Origin: Anagrus nilaparvatae
Taxonomy: Eukaryota > Arthropoda > Insecta > Hymenoptera > Mymaridae
Length of the DNA stretch: 64,000 nt
Assembly (NCBI GenBank): GCA_022575985.1
Contig: JAKSXM010000263.1
Coordinates: 7,668,001-7,732,000 of the forward strand
Direction: 5' to 3'
Shown: in pieces, positions 41,901 to 53,415 of the stretch
Layout: every line of letters begins with the position of its first letter
How positions within the stretch are numbered: position 1 is the stretch's first letter
Translations under genes and position numbers: made by a program
Notes under the pieces: generated by a model
Databases searched by the model: none
What the model saw: the letters and a program-made list of their open reading frames with translations, nothing else
Told to the model about the DNA's origin: nothing

Positions 41901-42654
41901 AATATTGATTAAAATATTTTTCAAAAACAAATCATATATAATCAAAAATTAATTAACTAGAGTTATTATTTTGAATATACATTTAATTAATTACTATTAT
42001 GTAAATAAACACATTTTTAAGTCATCAATTGTAATTTATAATCCAGATGTTTTGAATATATACGATTTTCACTATAAAATTCAAAAATTTTTGGTAAAAA
42101 AAGGGGTCTTTTCGGTGTTTAAGGGTGATTAAGGTATTTTCGGACTCTGAGGACCTCATTTTCGAGTTTAGCGACACCGAAAACATATTAGGAAGCATAG
42201 AAAACGTATTTTGAAAAAAATTTTTGTGGTTCGCACTAATTGTTGGTATTAGCCAACCACTTGAGAGCTACCCTGGGTTTGTGCGACCCCTAAATTGTTC
42301 TCAAATGAGCTGAAAATTGGTACGCGATCGTTTTGTCACCTAAACTTCAACATACTTCAGGAAGAACATTTTTGGCGCACTTTTTTTTTTAGTAAACAAC
42401 CCTAATGTACACATACAACAATTAATAATATTTCAAATAATAAAAATCGTCTGTATTTAGGAATAAATTTAGTGGGTTGTTATGCTTCGCACAGTCTATA
42501 ATTGTTAGCAATTATCTAGTGATAACATTACAACAATAACAATTCAAAATTAGCATACAATAATAATTTAAATTTAAGTAATTTAATATATTTAAAAGAT
42601 TTATCACAGTTTAGAAAAGATAATATAATTTATTTTATATAGATAAAAACGAAA
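41901..42654. other. Post-helicase sequence, unassigned
   Basis: 42060-42420 is less AT-rich (for example GGTTTGTGCGACCCCTAAA) and differs in texture from its surroundings, but has no frame, repeat partner or TIR that I could find. It contains the candidate Helitron end at 42498-42519. Confidence 0.3.
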
Positions 42655-42658
42655 AGCT

Positions 42659-42954
42659 TTGTGTAAAGGTGCAATTAATTTAATAAAAGCAGGAAAAATA
42701 CAAAGTTCTTCCAAAAATAAAATTAACACTTTCAATATTCAAAAACATAGAAATAAAATTTATTTTGGTTTATGGATTAATCCTAAAGAATCAATTAAGT
42801 TAGTTTTAAATAATATAGAAAAATTATTTTTACAAGTAATTAAGTAACTTAAAAACTTTAATAATAAAAATAATTTAAGTATTTCAGAAAGCATATTTAC
42901 AGCTAACGTACCTTTTACAGACATACTAAAATTACCACATAAATTTTGCGACAT
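42659..42954 (+). other. Unrecognised short reading frame
   Basis: 62 codons (Lys/Asn/Ile-rich, including IYFGLWINPKESIKLVLNNI) plus a further open piece after one stop. No family recognised. It may be a transposon remnant, as it abuts a LINE. Confidence 0.25.
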
Positions 42955-44860
42955 TTAGCGACAAAGTGAGGCAGGTGGTAAAGGAGGTAACCAAGCTGCA
43001 AAACGATGACGACATAAAAGTCGCTATCTTCAAGGCTAAGGGCACTAAGGCGGATATGGCGGTCGTAGAGCTACCAGAGGCCGTGAAAAAAAAAATTGAC
43101 CAATAAAGGCCGGCTAAATAATGGCTGGTCTAATTGACAAGTGCGCTTAAGAGCCGAGGTTATACGGTGCTTTATGTGTCTTGGTTTCAGCCACAACCAG
43201 TGGTCATGTAAGGGCACCGACCGAAAGTTTGCGTGTTTTAAATGTGGCGTTCAAGGCCACAAGTCAAAAAAATGTCCTGTGGAGAAAGCAGATTCCTTCC
43301 TCTGCAAGGAAAGAACTGACAAGGCCAAGACCGACCACCTCCCAGGGTTCGGAGCATGTGAGTGTTATCGGGAGGCACTTACGGCAAGGAAGATAAAGTG
43401 TCATCGGTAATGTTCGGAGTCCTGCAAGGGAATATGAACAAAACCATTCTTGCTGACCTTTTTCTCGATCAGCTCGCGGGCGAGACAGACTCTAGCATCG
43501 TCTTGCTATCCGAGCCGCTTCGCAATAGGAACCAGCAATTCTGGTTAACCGATGACACAGGCCGGTGCGCTATATGGCTACGAGATCGGGCTCAGACGTC
43601 TATGTCCCGACATGGAAAAGGCAACTGCCACGTCTGGGTAAAGTGCGGTGATACAACTTTCATTAGCTGTTATTTGTTACCGAATGACACTATTGGGGTG
43701 TTCACCGCAAAGCTGGCCTCTTTGGAAACGATAAGGGAAGTCTCTGGCAATATCATATTTGCCGGAAACTTAAATGCCAGGGCCGTGGAATGGGGAATGC
43801 CAACCACGAACCGTAGGGCAACGTTGTTCCTAGAGATGGCCGCTAGAACTGATCTGGTGGTCATGAACTCTGGGAACAATCCAACCAACATAAGGCCAGG
43901 CTTTGGTGAATCGATTTCTGACGTCACTTTTGCCTCGGCCGGGTTAGCAGGAAGAGTGGGCGGTTGGAGGGTGATGGTGATTGGAGCCAATGGTAGTGAC
44001 CATAATTACATCACCTACAAAGTGCGTGATAAGGTCGTTAATCGGCCCCCGTACAAAAAGCAAACTTAAGTCCGGGTGTGACAACACGATTGATGAAGCA
44101 GCGACCAAAAGAATAGTGGACGCTCTGTTTCCGGATCATCCAAAGCAACAACACCCGGTTTTGGATGTCCCGTGGGAGCAAGTTCCGCTATTTAGCGAGG
44201 CGGAGATGCTTCAGGCAATTAAGTCAATGAAAAATGGCAAAGCGCCAGGACCAGACGAAATACCCGCGGAAGCTCTTAAGGCGGCTGCAAAGGTAATCCC
44301 TGGTCTACTCCTTGGCATGTTTGATGCGTACCTCGTTGCAGTCGTCTTTCCAAGGGACTGGTAAGTGGCCCGCCTGGCTCTGATAAGCGAGGGAAAGGGT
44401 GAACCAGAATCTCAATCATTGATTTCGCTGAGGGGCGACCGCCCTTTGATGAATATAGGCCAGAAGGAGTCGTCCCGGAAATGCTGCGCAGTACTGTGAA
44501 CTGGTACAGTGTGGCAGAGTACGTACGGGTGACACTGATTAGAAAAAAGGAGGAAGGTTTCCTCTCATAGGAAACTCTCCTCCTTTATTGACAGGGTATT
44601 GCGAAGAAATGCCTTGGCTGCATTTTTTCCGGACCGAAGTAATACCTAAACAGGGAGTCCCGGTCCGTATTCTATGATATTGTCATAAATGCAGGAGGGT
44701 GGGGAGTTTAGTGGGTATTGTAATTCCTCCTCAGTTATACTGAGTATCTGGGCAACCAGAAATTTGAGGTTGAGTCCCACTTAACCATACTGCACGCGGT
44801 GTATGGTATGTGTAAAAGCATTCTCCTCGTTCTACGAAACAAAAAAAAAAACAAAAAAAA
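42955..44860 (+). pseudogene. Second R1-like LINE, 5' truncated and internally deleted
   Basis: ORF1 end: VRQVVKEVTKLQNDDDIKVA and MAVVELPEAVKKKI, then zinc knuckles RCFMCLGFSHNQWSCKG and ACFKCGVQGHKSKKC (43160-43275). ORF2: GVLQGNMNKTILADLFLDQL, SEPLRNRNQ, HVWVKCGDTTFISCYLLPND, FAGNLNARAVEWGMP and GSDHNYITYKV (endonuclease, 43410-44020). The RT start has KSMKNGKAPGPDEIPAEALK. After about 44400 it skips to PEMLRSTVNWYSVAEYVRVT, so the RT core and C-terminus are deleted. The 3' end is GTTTAGTGGGTATTG ... A-run at 44842. The same family occurs at 1.4-2.1 and 26.77 kb. Confidence 0.8.
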
Positions 44861-44884
44861 TTATTACATTAAATTGCTGAAAAA

Positions 44885-45962
44885 AAGTTTAAAATAATAG
44901 TTTGTAAGCAAACCTTAATCTATTTACAAGAAAAAGATAGAGAAACCATTTTTAAAGAATTTCATGAACTGCTTACTGCAGAACATAGAGGTCAAAAAGC
45001 TACTATTAAAAAAATTCGCCAGTGCTATTACTGGGAAAATTTAAAATAATATGTACAGACAAAAATTAGCTTATGTTTAAATTGCCAATTACGGTAAATT
45101 TCACGCCGCAGAGTCAAATTACCGATGAAATTAACCCAATGTACAGGGGCGGTATTTGAAAGAGTATCAATTGATATTATGGGTCCTACAGAAAATGTAT
45201 CAGCTTTTCAATTTTTAGTAGCTGTTCCCCTCAAAAATGTCGATAAACTCGGCATTTATTAACAATTTTGTATGTTATTTCTGATCTCCAAAAATAATAC
45301 TTTCAGACAGGGGTTCTCAATTCATAAGTAACCTAATGAAAGCAGTAGCTAAACGGTTCAAAATAAAAAGAACTACGACTACTAGCTATTCGCCAACCTC
45401 AAACGGAATGGTAGAACGCTCAAATCATGTAATTACAGAATATCTTAGAAATTACACAAATAAATACAAAGATTGGCATATGTATATAAATTTAGCCAGT
45501 TTTTGCTATAATAATACTGTAAACAGTTCAATTGGTTACTGCCCACATGAAATCATATTCGGTTTATTAGCTCGCATGCCTTCAGAAGCTAAAATAAAAG
45601 AATCTGAAAAATTACTAACTTATACAAATTAATAGATTAATAGATTTAATAGACTTAATAAATTTAGTCTCACGACTGATTGGAATATAAAAAATTGCAA
45701 ATGAAAACTTACATAACGCAAAATTAACATCAAAACAATATTATGATAGAAATTTAAATATCACTGAATCTGAAATAGGAAATATAGTTTTCTTAATAAA
45801 AGGGCGCGAATCGTCAAAACCAGACGATCCATATACAGGGCCATTTGAAATTGTACAAAAATTTTCCAATTATAATGTCAAAATTCAAAAAGTCGGAACA
45901 AACTCGACCCAAATAGTTCACGTAAAAAGTCTAAAAAGACCTTCAATAAAAGCTAAACTCTA
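44885..45962 (+). pseudogene. Ty3/gypsy integrase and Pol C-terminus
   Basis: H2C2-type finger (HELLTAEHRGQKATIKKI ... CLNCQ, about 44965-45090), then catalytic D in VSIDIMGP (about 45165-45185), D in LSDRGSQF (about 45302-45325) and E in SNGMVERSN (45390-45420). CYNNTVNSSIGYCPHEIIFG follows, and after stops the linker HNAKLTSKQYYDRNLN-like segment and NYNVKIQKVGTNSTQIVHVK. The three catalytic residues survive but stops at about 45047 and 45260 and frame shifts break it. It is followed by an Env-like ORF, marking an errantivirus-like element. Confidence 0.75.
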
Positions 45963-46079
45963 AATATGAGTTCTTTACAAAATTCTCTCTTTTCTTGTAC
46001 ATAAAAATAAAATATATAATATTTATGACTCATTTTCATAAAACAGAGTTATTTTAAGTTTTTTTTTTTTAGATTATAT

Positions 46080-46640
46080 TTAAATATATTCTAATTACTA
46101 ATATATTATTAATTTGTTTAGATACTATTATGCAGAATTGTGTGCTCATCATTTTATGTTTTAAAACTATAAACTCTGAGTTTCTAATAGGATTTGACTG
46201 TGGCAGGGCTACTATCAATGTAACTACAATTTCTTTAACAAACATACCTAATTGTAATGTAGAAAAACCAAAAGTCGAATCGACTAACGAATATATTTCG
46301 CTGCTACAACTCAAAGAATACGAAAAACTCAAAGTTTATCATTGGTTAATGGAAATTCATCGAGTATTTCAATAATGTAAAGGATTTTTCAACTACGTCA
46401 AACGAATAGAACGAGCAGAAGAATCTTTCATTTTAGAGGTTAGTGCAGACATTCAAAAATATTTACGAAACTAAAACTTATAAATACGTTAATAGCCATA
46501 TAATTACAAATTTAAATATAAATGAAACAAAAACAGTCCAATTTTTCGGTTCGACTGAAAATAATGAATGTATTGGCGGATTTTATTCAGATGCTTATGG
46601 AAACCATACCTTATTCCGCAGTAGTCTTTGATTAAAAAGT
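46080..46640 (+). pseudogene. Env-like glycoprotein relic (same family as 9.8-10.45 kb)
   Basis: The ORF 46130-46375 starts with a hydrophobic leader and continues through a D-C-G motif, a N-V-T-T-I-S-L block, a Cys-containing patch and a L-L-Q-L motif, then meets a stop (46373). Two further open pieces run to 46631. The pattern matches glycoproteins that some insect LTR elements carry after pol. A viral origin of this glycoprotein family is plausible but I did not establish which one. Decayed; only the first third is recognisable. Confidence 0.55.
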
Positions 46641-47395
46641 GAAATATCTTCTAAATATGATAAAATTTTACTGTCGAAATTGCTATTACTCGATTATGCA
46701 CTAATTTATACGTACTCAGATAAATTTGCATAAAAATAGGACGTTTCATTAAAAATATGTAAAATTTCTTTCGATTCTGCAAAAAAATTTTTGGTAATTT
46801 GCGGTAAAAATAAAAAAGCTAGAGAAAAATTCAAGAAACTTTAAAGATTCTTTACTATTCAGAAAACAAAAACAATATTGTTGTATCATAAATTAATTTC
46901 TTTACAAATTACATTAATGAAAAATTAGGGCCCTCTGAAAAAATAGATTATTAATATATAGAAGTCAAACGCACGATCGTTTATTTAAAAATGACTGTAT
47001 TATATGCATTTTATATTGTATACGCTACAAACTATTAGGACTATAAAGAGGCTCCTCTGAAAATTATTTGATAATTTTTTTTTATGAGGCCTTAAATTCT
47101 CTAGATTAAAAAATACCGAAATAATTAGATATTGTAACCTACGGTAATGGACACCTCTCTTATATATGTAAAATATTTGAAAAATAGCGCCAAGATCATC
47201 GTCGTTATTAATAAATTTATATTCACGTCGACCATAATCTTGATGGCAGCACTTTCCAGAAAACAAATTATAAAATTCAAAAAGATGCAGATGCACTTTT
47301 CCCTTGCAGTCCGGAATGCAGGAAAATGTGCAACTGCATATGAATATTGTAAATATGTAAATAGTTAGATTAAGTTAGATTTAGATTTAAGTACA
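46641..47395 (+). other. 3' internal region of the gypsy-type element, decayed
   Basis: Expected to hold the rest of env. Short open frames here have no recognisable motif. AT-rich. Confidence 0.35.
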
Positions 47396-47815
47396 TATAA
47401 ATTAACATTCAATTTAAGCATAGAAAATAATAGAATCTTCGAGAAATAAATTTAATTAAATAAAATAAATCAAATAATAATAAAAAACTAAGTTGCATAG
47501 AACGCAATTAAATTAACAAGTATAAAAAATATATTTTATAAGAGAATAGTTAATCAATTAATATTAAAAAGAAATAAAACAATAAATAAAATAACCACTA
47601 AAAATTATTTATTAACTATTCTCAATTGTTCTAGAACGTTCTGGAAGACGGTTGACCAGCTATAAAAGAGCCTGCAAAATCGTGCCTTCTTCATTCTCTT
47701 GGCAACCGTCACCTGAACCACTAGTGTAGCTAAGTTCGCAAATAAAAAGGAGATTCTGATAAATTCGTAATTTTTATTTAAGGTGACGTTTGTCCTTAAA
47801 CTCTTCATTTCCTTT
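47396..47815 (+). mobile_element. Candidate 3' LTR of the gypsy-type element
   Basis: It contains HSE-like sites, a TATA box (TATAAAAG at 47661) and AATAAA (47741) with the same spacing as the LTR at 6.4-6.97 kb. Ends are not defined because no partner LTR is in the window. Confidence 0.4.
47629..47670 (+). promoter_or_regulatory. Heat-shock-element-like promoter of an LTR
   Basis: TTCTAGAACGTTCTGGAA is four perfectly phased alternating TTC/GAA units (47629-47646). TATAAAAG begins 15 bp downstream (47661). This is a textbook HSF binding arrangement next to a TATA box. Confidence 0.6.
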
Positions 47816-48239
47816 CCTATATATTTTTTGCAACTGACTTCTTTGATTATATTACTTCTTTGAAGTCAGTTGGATCAGCCCTCCTGCACATTGTGTCTCT
47901 CTCATTAGAGGTGCATTATGAATTAGGCGGGTAGTGCATATTTTTTATACTCGTGTGCATAAAAAACACATATAATATTTTATTGTACGTAACGTACCCC
48001 ATATGGGGGGTTACAATATCCAGTTAATAACACGAAGTTTAAATTATAAATTCACTAGCCGACTAACATGATTCATAAAAGGTCTTGAAGTATCAAAGTC
48101 TATTGTACCAAGATAGTACACGAGATACTAATACTAAAATGCTAGGTTCTGTTCGCGCGGGAGAAACGCGTCAATTCCATAACAAATAAATTATCTTCAG
48201 GATTAGAAGTAGCCTCTCCAATACCTTTTTAAATAGATT
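47816..48239. other. Unassigned sequence
   Basis: Small palindromes (GTACGTAACGTAC and CCCCATATGGGG near 47985-48008). Nothing else. Confidence 0.3.
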
Positions 48240-48424
48240 TCTGTAATTAATAATTATAACTTTACTGAGGACATATCTAGGCTCCTCTGAAAACTCTGAA
48301 TGTGTTTGCATTATTATAAATTTGCAGTGAAACATGATTTTCTTAAGTGTTTCTTAAGAAGTAGAGACAGGAGTAAATGCAATACAGGGGGGGGGGCGGA
48401 GTCCCAGCCTCCAAATTTTGCTAG
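48240..48424 (+). mobile_element. 3' end of a non-autonomous Helitron
   Basis: A G-rich imperfect hairpin (GGGGCGGAGTCCCAGCC) followed by CAAATTTTG and CTAG|T (48421-48425). The same ending, with a better hairpin (GGGCGGAGCCGCCC), closes the minus-strand Helitron at 50118. Confidence 0.5.
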
Positions 48425-48431
48425 TCCTATC

Positions 48432-48897
48432 TCTTAATACTATACATATTTGAAAATTTATTTGTTTGTCTGTCTGTCTGTACCTTCATCACTCAAGAAC
48501 CGCCAAACCAATTGGCATCAAACCGGTGTCAAAATGAAGAAAAAAGTCTGTGGGTAACATAAGCCATAGATTTTCTGCTCAGCTATCGTAGCTTTTGAGA
48601 TATTTAATTTTCAGTGATTCTGAACTTAATAAAAATTTTTTAAAATTTTTTAAAAAATTGAAATATCTCGAGACTATTGACAAATTTTAGCGTCACAAGT
48701 TTGTAGTATTCGATTCAGCACCAATTTTTACGTATTGTCCTAACTTTTTATTCAAAACAGAGGTATCTTTAAAATTTTATAAAATACTTTTGAAGCTGGT
48801 AAACAAAATTTTTTTCATTTTCTAATGTATTTTTAACAATTTATTTGTGGGCCTGTGTCCAATGAACGAAATTACATAAAACCCACGTTAAAATAAA
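48432..48897 (+). mobile_element. 5' end of a non-autonomous Helitron
   Basis: Starts TCTTAATACTATACATATTTG followed by a (TTTG)/(TCTG) run. The same head occurs in inverted orientation at 50651, 51352 and 59739. It starts 7 bp after another Helitron end. Confidence 0.5.
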
Positions 48898-49794
48898 GTT
48901 AAAATAAAAATATATCGATTTATTATTTATAATTGACCTGTACTGGGCAAAAAATAAAAAAACTATGTATTTTTTATTTTTTATAAGGTTGTTCTTTATT
49001 TAACGAATAATGTTAGACGTTTCGCTTATCTCTAATTTATAAGCCTTTTCAATAACTAAAAATTAAAAAAATGAAAAAATTAACATATAAAATATCATGG
49101 TTTTGCACATACATTTTTTGAAGTTGACACACCGTCTCACCTTCAACTTCAATAAACATAATATAATGGACCAAGAAAAAACATGGGGAAAGAGAAAAAT
49201 ATCAGAGAGCATGCAAATTCAATTGAATAACCCTACAATCAATTTAAAAGAAGATACCAACATTTTAAACTGCTCTTATATACACACAATCAACATGCTT
49301 GAATAAAGGAGTTTCATGCGCAACAAATCACGCAGTGTAAATAACAACACTACACAGCTGATAATCATGACAACAACATACATGTCTTTTTCAATACACA
49401 GTTATCATAATTTTATTATATTAACCAGTTTTACAGTCTTTTTATTTATTTTTTTGTAAATTCATGTGATATAAGTGCAATTTTTTTAACTTAATTTAAA
49501 TTATATATATAGATATGTACAAAAAATGCAATATTAATATTTTAAAAATGTATATAAAACAATACAGGTATATATGAAACAAAAAATGTATGTGCAAAAC
49601 CATGATATTTTATATGTTAATTTTTTCATTTTTTTAATTTTTTAGTTATTGAAAAGGCTTATAAATTAGAGATAAGCGAAACGTCTAACATTATTCGTTA
49701 AATAAAGAACAACCTTATAAAAAATAAAAAATACATAGTTTTTAAATTTTTGCCCAGTACAGGTCAATTATAAATAATAAATCGATATATATTT
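48898..49794 (+). mobile_element. Penelope-like element remnant with inverted terminal repeats
   Basis: 218-bp arms (48898-49115 and about 49590-49794) are inverted copies. The ORF between them (49097-49306) ends with HRLTFNFNKHNI ... TWGKRKISESMQIQLNNPTI-N and LNCSYIHTIN. This resembles the very C-terminus of Penelope-like proteins (H-x-F-x-F ... KR-x-x-SE-x-x-x-I). The arms include GCTTAT-N9-ATAAGC-GAAACGTC, which looks like stem II and the GAAA core of the hammerhead motif typical of Penelope-like terminal repeats; the other half of the core is degenerate. Only the last part of the protein is left. Confidence 0.6.
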
Positions 49795-50004
49795 AAAAAT
49801 CATGGGCGCTGATAATAAAAACAATAGTAATTAAAATAAAAAGATTTTTACTATTTTTAGGAAAGATTAAATTTTTTGAAAATTTCGTTAAAAAGTGAAA
49901 TATCTGAAAAATATGAAAAAATAATTCCATTGGTATTACTTGATTCAGTCAATTCTAGTACCATCTATATATCCTATATATATTAAAATGAAATAATTGA
50001 AAAA

Positions 50005-50117
50005 ATTCAATATTTTTGATTTTATTATTATTATCATTATTATTAATCTTTATTTGCCAACTACAAAATACATATCATTCAACACACTCAATTGTCAATT
50101 ATATACATATAATAAAA
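50005..50117 (-). mobile_element. 3' tail of a CR1/L2-type LINE
   Basis: The reverse complement matches 58465-58557 (TTGTAGTTGGCAAATAAAGA then a (TAA)n tail). A Helitron end abuts it at 50118. Confidence 0.65.
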
Positions 50118-50651
50118 CTAGCAAAAGTTGGAGGGGGCGGCTCCGCCCACCCCCCTGTGTCACATTTACTTCTGTTTGTGTTGTTTCAAAAAATCATTTT
50201 TCATTGCAAATTTATAATTATGCAAACACATTCTAACTATTCAGAGCAGCGTAGGTGAAACATTAATGAAAAATTATAAATTCTGATTGATTCTCTAGTT
50301 ATAATAGAGAAAATAAAAAAATTTAACTGAGTACGTATAAATTAGTGCAAAATCAAGTAATACCAATTGTGACAGTAAAATTTAATCATATTTTTTAGGT
50401 ATTTTACTTTTCAAGCAAATTTTCAAAAAATTTTATATATCTTAAAAATTGTAAAAATTGAATATCTCCAAAAGTAAGAAAGCTGAGTCACAAAACTATA
50501 GCCTATGTTATCCGAATACTTTTATTCTTTATTATGACACTGGTTTCATGTCAAGTGGTTCGGCGGTTCTTGAGTCATTAGGGTACAGACAGACAGACAG
50601 ACAAATAAATTTTCAAATATATATAGTATATAGTAGTATATAGTATTAAGA
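50118..50651 (-). mobile_element. Complete non-autonomous Helitron, 534 bp
   Basis: On the minus strand it starts TCTTAATACTATATAC (50651) and ends with hairpin GGGCGGAGCCGCCC, a 12-base gap, then CTAG (50121-50118), with T as the next base. That is the TC...hairpin-CTAG|T signature of Helitrons. A short tetranucleotide run (CAGA)n lies near its head. Confidence 0.7.
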
Positions 50652-50929
50652 CATGTATATATAGATGGTTCTATTATAATTATTCTATTAATAACATGGA
50701 ACTGGAAAGCCTCGGGAAGTGTTTTTGATGTATATAACTATACTTTAAATAAAGAAAGACTCTATGCACTTCAACGTAAAATTAAAAACCGTATTCAAAA
50801 TTTGACAATGTAAATAACAGGAAACTGGAAAGCCAAAACTTTTTTTTGTTTTTAATTTTGAAGAAATTTTCTTTTCTAATCAAATTTAACTAATGTTACG
50901 TATAAATTTTGTACAGACACACAAATAAA

Positions 50930-51352
50930 TTATTAAAAATAGAATAAAACTAAGAAAATGAAAAAAATTTTTTTACCATCTTCAAAAATATTTCATAAAT
51001 TTTTAAAGATACCTCCGTTTTGAATAAAAATTTAGGAGAATACGTAAAAATGTGTGCCAAATCGAATACTACCAACTTGTGACAATAAAATTTGTCAATA
51101 GTCTCGAGATATTTCAATTTTTTTTTAAAATTTTTAAAAATTTTATCAAGTTTAAAATCACTGAAAATTAGATATCTCAAAAAATATGATAGCTGAACAG
51201 AAAATCTATGGCCTATGTCACCCGCAGACTTTTTATCTTTATTTTGACACCGGTTTCATGCCAATTGGTTCGGCGGTTCTTGCGTGATGAGTGGACAGAC
51301 AGACAGACAGACAGACAAACAAATAAATTTTCAAATATATATAGTATTAAGA
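50930..51352 (-). mobile_element. Non-autonomous Helitron, 5' part
   Basis: Minus-strand head TCTTAATACTATATATATTTG at 51352, a (GTCT)n run, then the shared body (GCGGTTCTTGCG-type segment and GATATTTCAATTTT). Its 3' end was not found; the Helitron at 50118-50651 may have inserted in it. Confidence 0.5.
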
Positions 51353-51359
51353 TATAATA

Positions 51360-52610
51360 CATGAATCAATAGATACAAATATAATATACAATATAATAAA
51401 GTTTTATGTGTACTTAAAATTAAAATTAAATAAAGAAAATTTACAATAACTAGTTAATGAAATAATATTGAATGGTTATAAAATATAATCTGTACATAAT
51501 TTAGTTAAATAAGAGAAAATTTACAATAATACCAATGACTATTCAAAAGTTAACTGTTAATAGTAAATAAGTAAATAGTAAAATAGTAAATAATACAAAG
51601 TCAATTACAAGATGATTGGTGCAAATGCCACCAACACTATTGTTCGTTCTCTAATCTATGAAAGTAAAGTCTGATACTCTTTTTAAAACGACGATAGGAT
51701 GGTAAGTCCCTTATGCAGGGGGGAATCAAGTTTCATAGATTCGCATACTTTACTCGGAAAGAGTATAGACCCCAGTCAGTGGGTACTGTGGAAACCTTAA
51801 GGTCTATGCGAGGTCCTCTGATAGGTTTGTCTGATTTGTATGGTTCAAATAAAGTGCGTAATAAAGGAGGTTCTCTTATACACACAAGTCTATACATGAT
51901 AAGGGATGCAAAGTAGTCAGTTCTGGTCACGTTAAGCATCCAACCGAGACGCTTTGTGTATGGTGTAATGTGTACTTGTCGTCTCAAACAAAAAATTTAC
52001 CTAATACCAGAATAAGTGAGTCTCTGTAATTGCCCACTCAGTTCATTAGAAATATCAGAATAAACTCCTGAGCAGTAATCCAAATAGGGAATCACAAGAG
52101 ACTCAATGAGGCGCTTACGAAGTGCTTCATAGGTACAAGATTTGATGAGCCTGAGACAATACATTATGCTGTTTACTTTTTTGGTCACCTTTGTTACTTG
52201 CGGACGTCAAGACAAACAAGAGTCTAAGGTGATACCAAGGCTGACAACCTCATCCACAAAGGGAACTTAAGCACCACTATCATTGACAACAATTTTGGAA
52301 ATATTTAATTTCTTAAATAAATTAACTGTGGTAGAAGAACCAAAGAATGCTACCAATGCTACCACCTGATCATGAGCCAACTTCTCAAGGACCTTTGACA
52401 AAAAGCATAATAGTGCAACAGGGCGAAAATCTGATGGCGAAGATGGTATCGCTATTTTTTTAAACGCTAAAATTCGTGACTTTTTCCAGGCTGTTGGAAA
52501 AACTACTTGTGATATTGATACGTTAAAAAGCATGGTAAGAAAAGGAGCTATGGTTGACAGGGCTTTCGCAACAATGCTTTGAGGAATTCCATCATCATCT
52601 TTAGCCTGTG
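51360..52610 (-). pseudogene. CR1/L2-type LINE, RT fragment to 3' UTR
   Basis: The minus-strand order is DDGIPQSIVAKALSTIAPFL, then FPTAWKKSRILAF, SPSDFRPVALLCFLSKVLEK (RT fingers, about 52475-52370), a deletion, EVVSLGITLDSCLS, KKVNSIMYCLRLIKSCTYEA, YLDYCSGVYSDISNELSGQL, YKSDKPIRGPRIDL and IPPCIRDLPSYRRFKKSIRL. The catalytic YADD segment is missing. Frameshifts occur at about 52000 and 52270. It is closely related to 27.65 and 57.7 kb. Confidence 0.8.
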
Positions 52611-52779
52611 AGCGGAAGTTTATTTTATGGACGAAAACACATGAAAGTGGTTTTAAAGTAATGTTTAAGTAAATATCTCCAGGCTTTTTTTTTATTTTTA
52701 AAAAATATTTAATAGATTCCGAAATATTAATCTCAGAAGTTAGTGGTTGAAAACGTAAAAAAATTTTTTATTTTTTCAC
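52611..52779. other. AT-rich filler
   Basis: Nothing assigned. Confidence 0.3.
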
Positions 52780-52995
52780 ACAAATTTAGCAGCATTTACC
52801 CGACTTTAAATTTTTTTCGAATAGTGTCCTGTTTTATAGAAAAGTTATAATTTTAATTATTTTTATGCAATCGTAGCTTTCAGATATTTGTATTCAAATT
52901 AGCAGAATATACCCTGCTTTAAATATTTTCAAAGTAGTGTCCTGCTATTTATAAAAGTTGTAATTTCAATTGTTTTTATGCAATGATACACTGAG
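52780..52995. repeat. 112-bp satellite, two units
   Basis: TAGCAGCATTTACCCGACTTT (52787) and AGCAGAATATACCCTGCTTT (52901) start successive units. Each has TAGTGTCCTG, TAGAAAAGTT and TTTTTATGCAATC. Confidence 0.7.
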
Positions 52996-53415
52996 AAAAA
53001 ATGTTGAGTAAAATCTACTTTTGCAACTGGAAGATTTTACTATTAATTTTAGTAAAGTTATTTGAAGAATTGAAAATATTACATTTTACACTTTTATTCA
53101 TTATTTTTTACTACAATTAAGGGTAATTTTTCCTGAAGAAGATTGCTACAAAATTTTATTATACTCTCACTCTCTCACTTGTGTTTAATATTTTTTTTAA
53201 TTTTTTTTTTAATTTTTTTTTTTATTTATTTTTTTTTTAATTTAAAAAAAATTTTTTTTTAATTTAATTTTTATTTATTTTTTTTAATAATTTATATTTT
53301 ATAATTTATACAATTTTGGTTCCTTATATAGTATCTGAAACCAAATATTGTCACTTGAGAGAAAAAAATCTATAAATAAATTCTACTAAAATTAATAGTA
53401 ATTTTTTTTTCCTAT
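52989..53415. mobile_element. Candidate MITE inserted in the satellite
   Basis: It starts CACTGAGAAAAAATG. A subterminal pair CTATTAATTTTAGTA / TACTAAAATTAATAG is perfectly inverted (about 53040 and 53385). The right end is less clear. Homopolymer-rich centre. Insertion between satellite units is suggested by satellite sequence on both sides. Confidence 0.4.

Larger units (their letters stand above)
37228..42519 (+). mobile_element. Degenerate autonomous Helitron (Rep-helicase)
   Basis: A Rep (HUH) piece at 37228-38130 is separated by an intron-like stretch from the helicase at 39890-41900. The proposed 3' end is a 7-bp stem (ATAATTG..CAATTAT) followed at once by CTAG (42516-42519) and T, in keeping with the Helitron hairpin-plus-CTRR end, though the hairpin lies closer than usual. 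The 5' end was not defined and the start of Rep is missing. A 919-bp mariner-like element sits in the intron. Confidence 0.65.
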
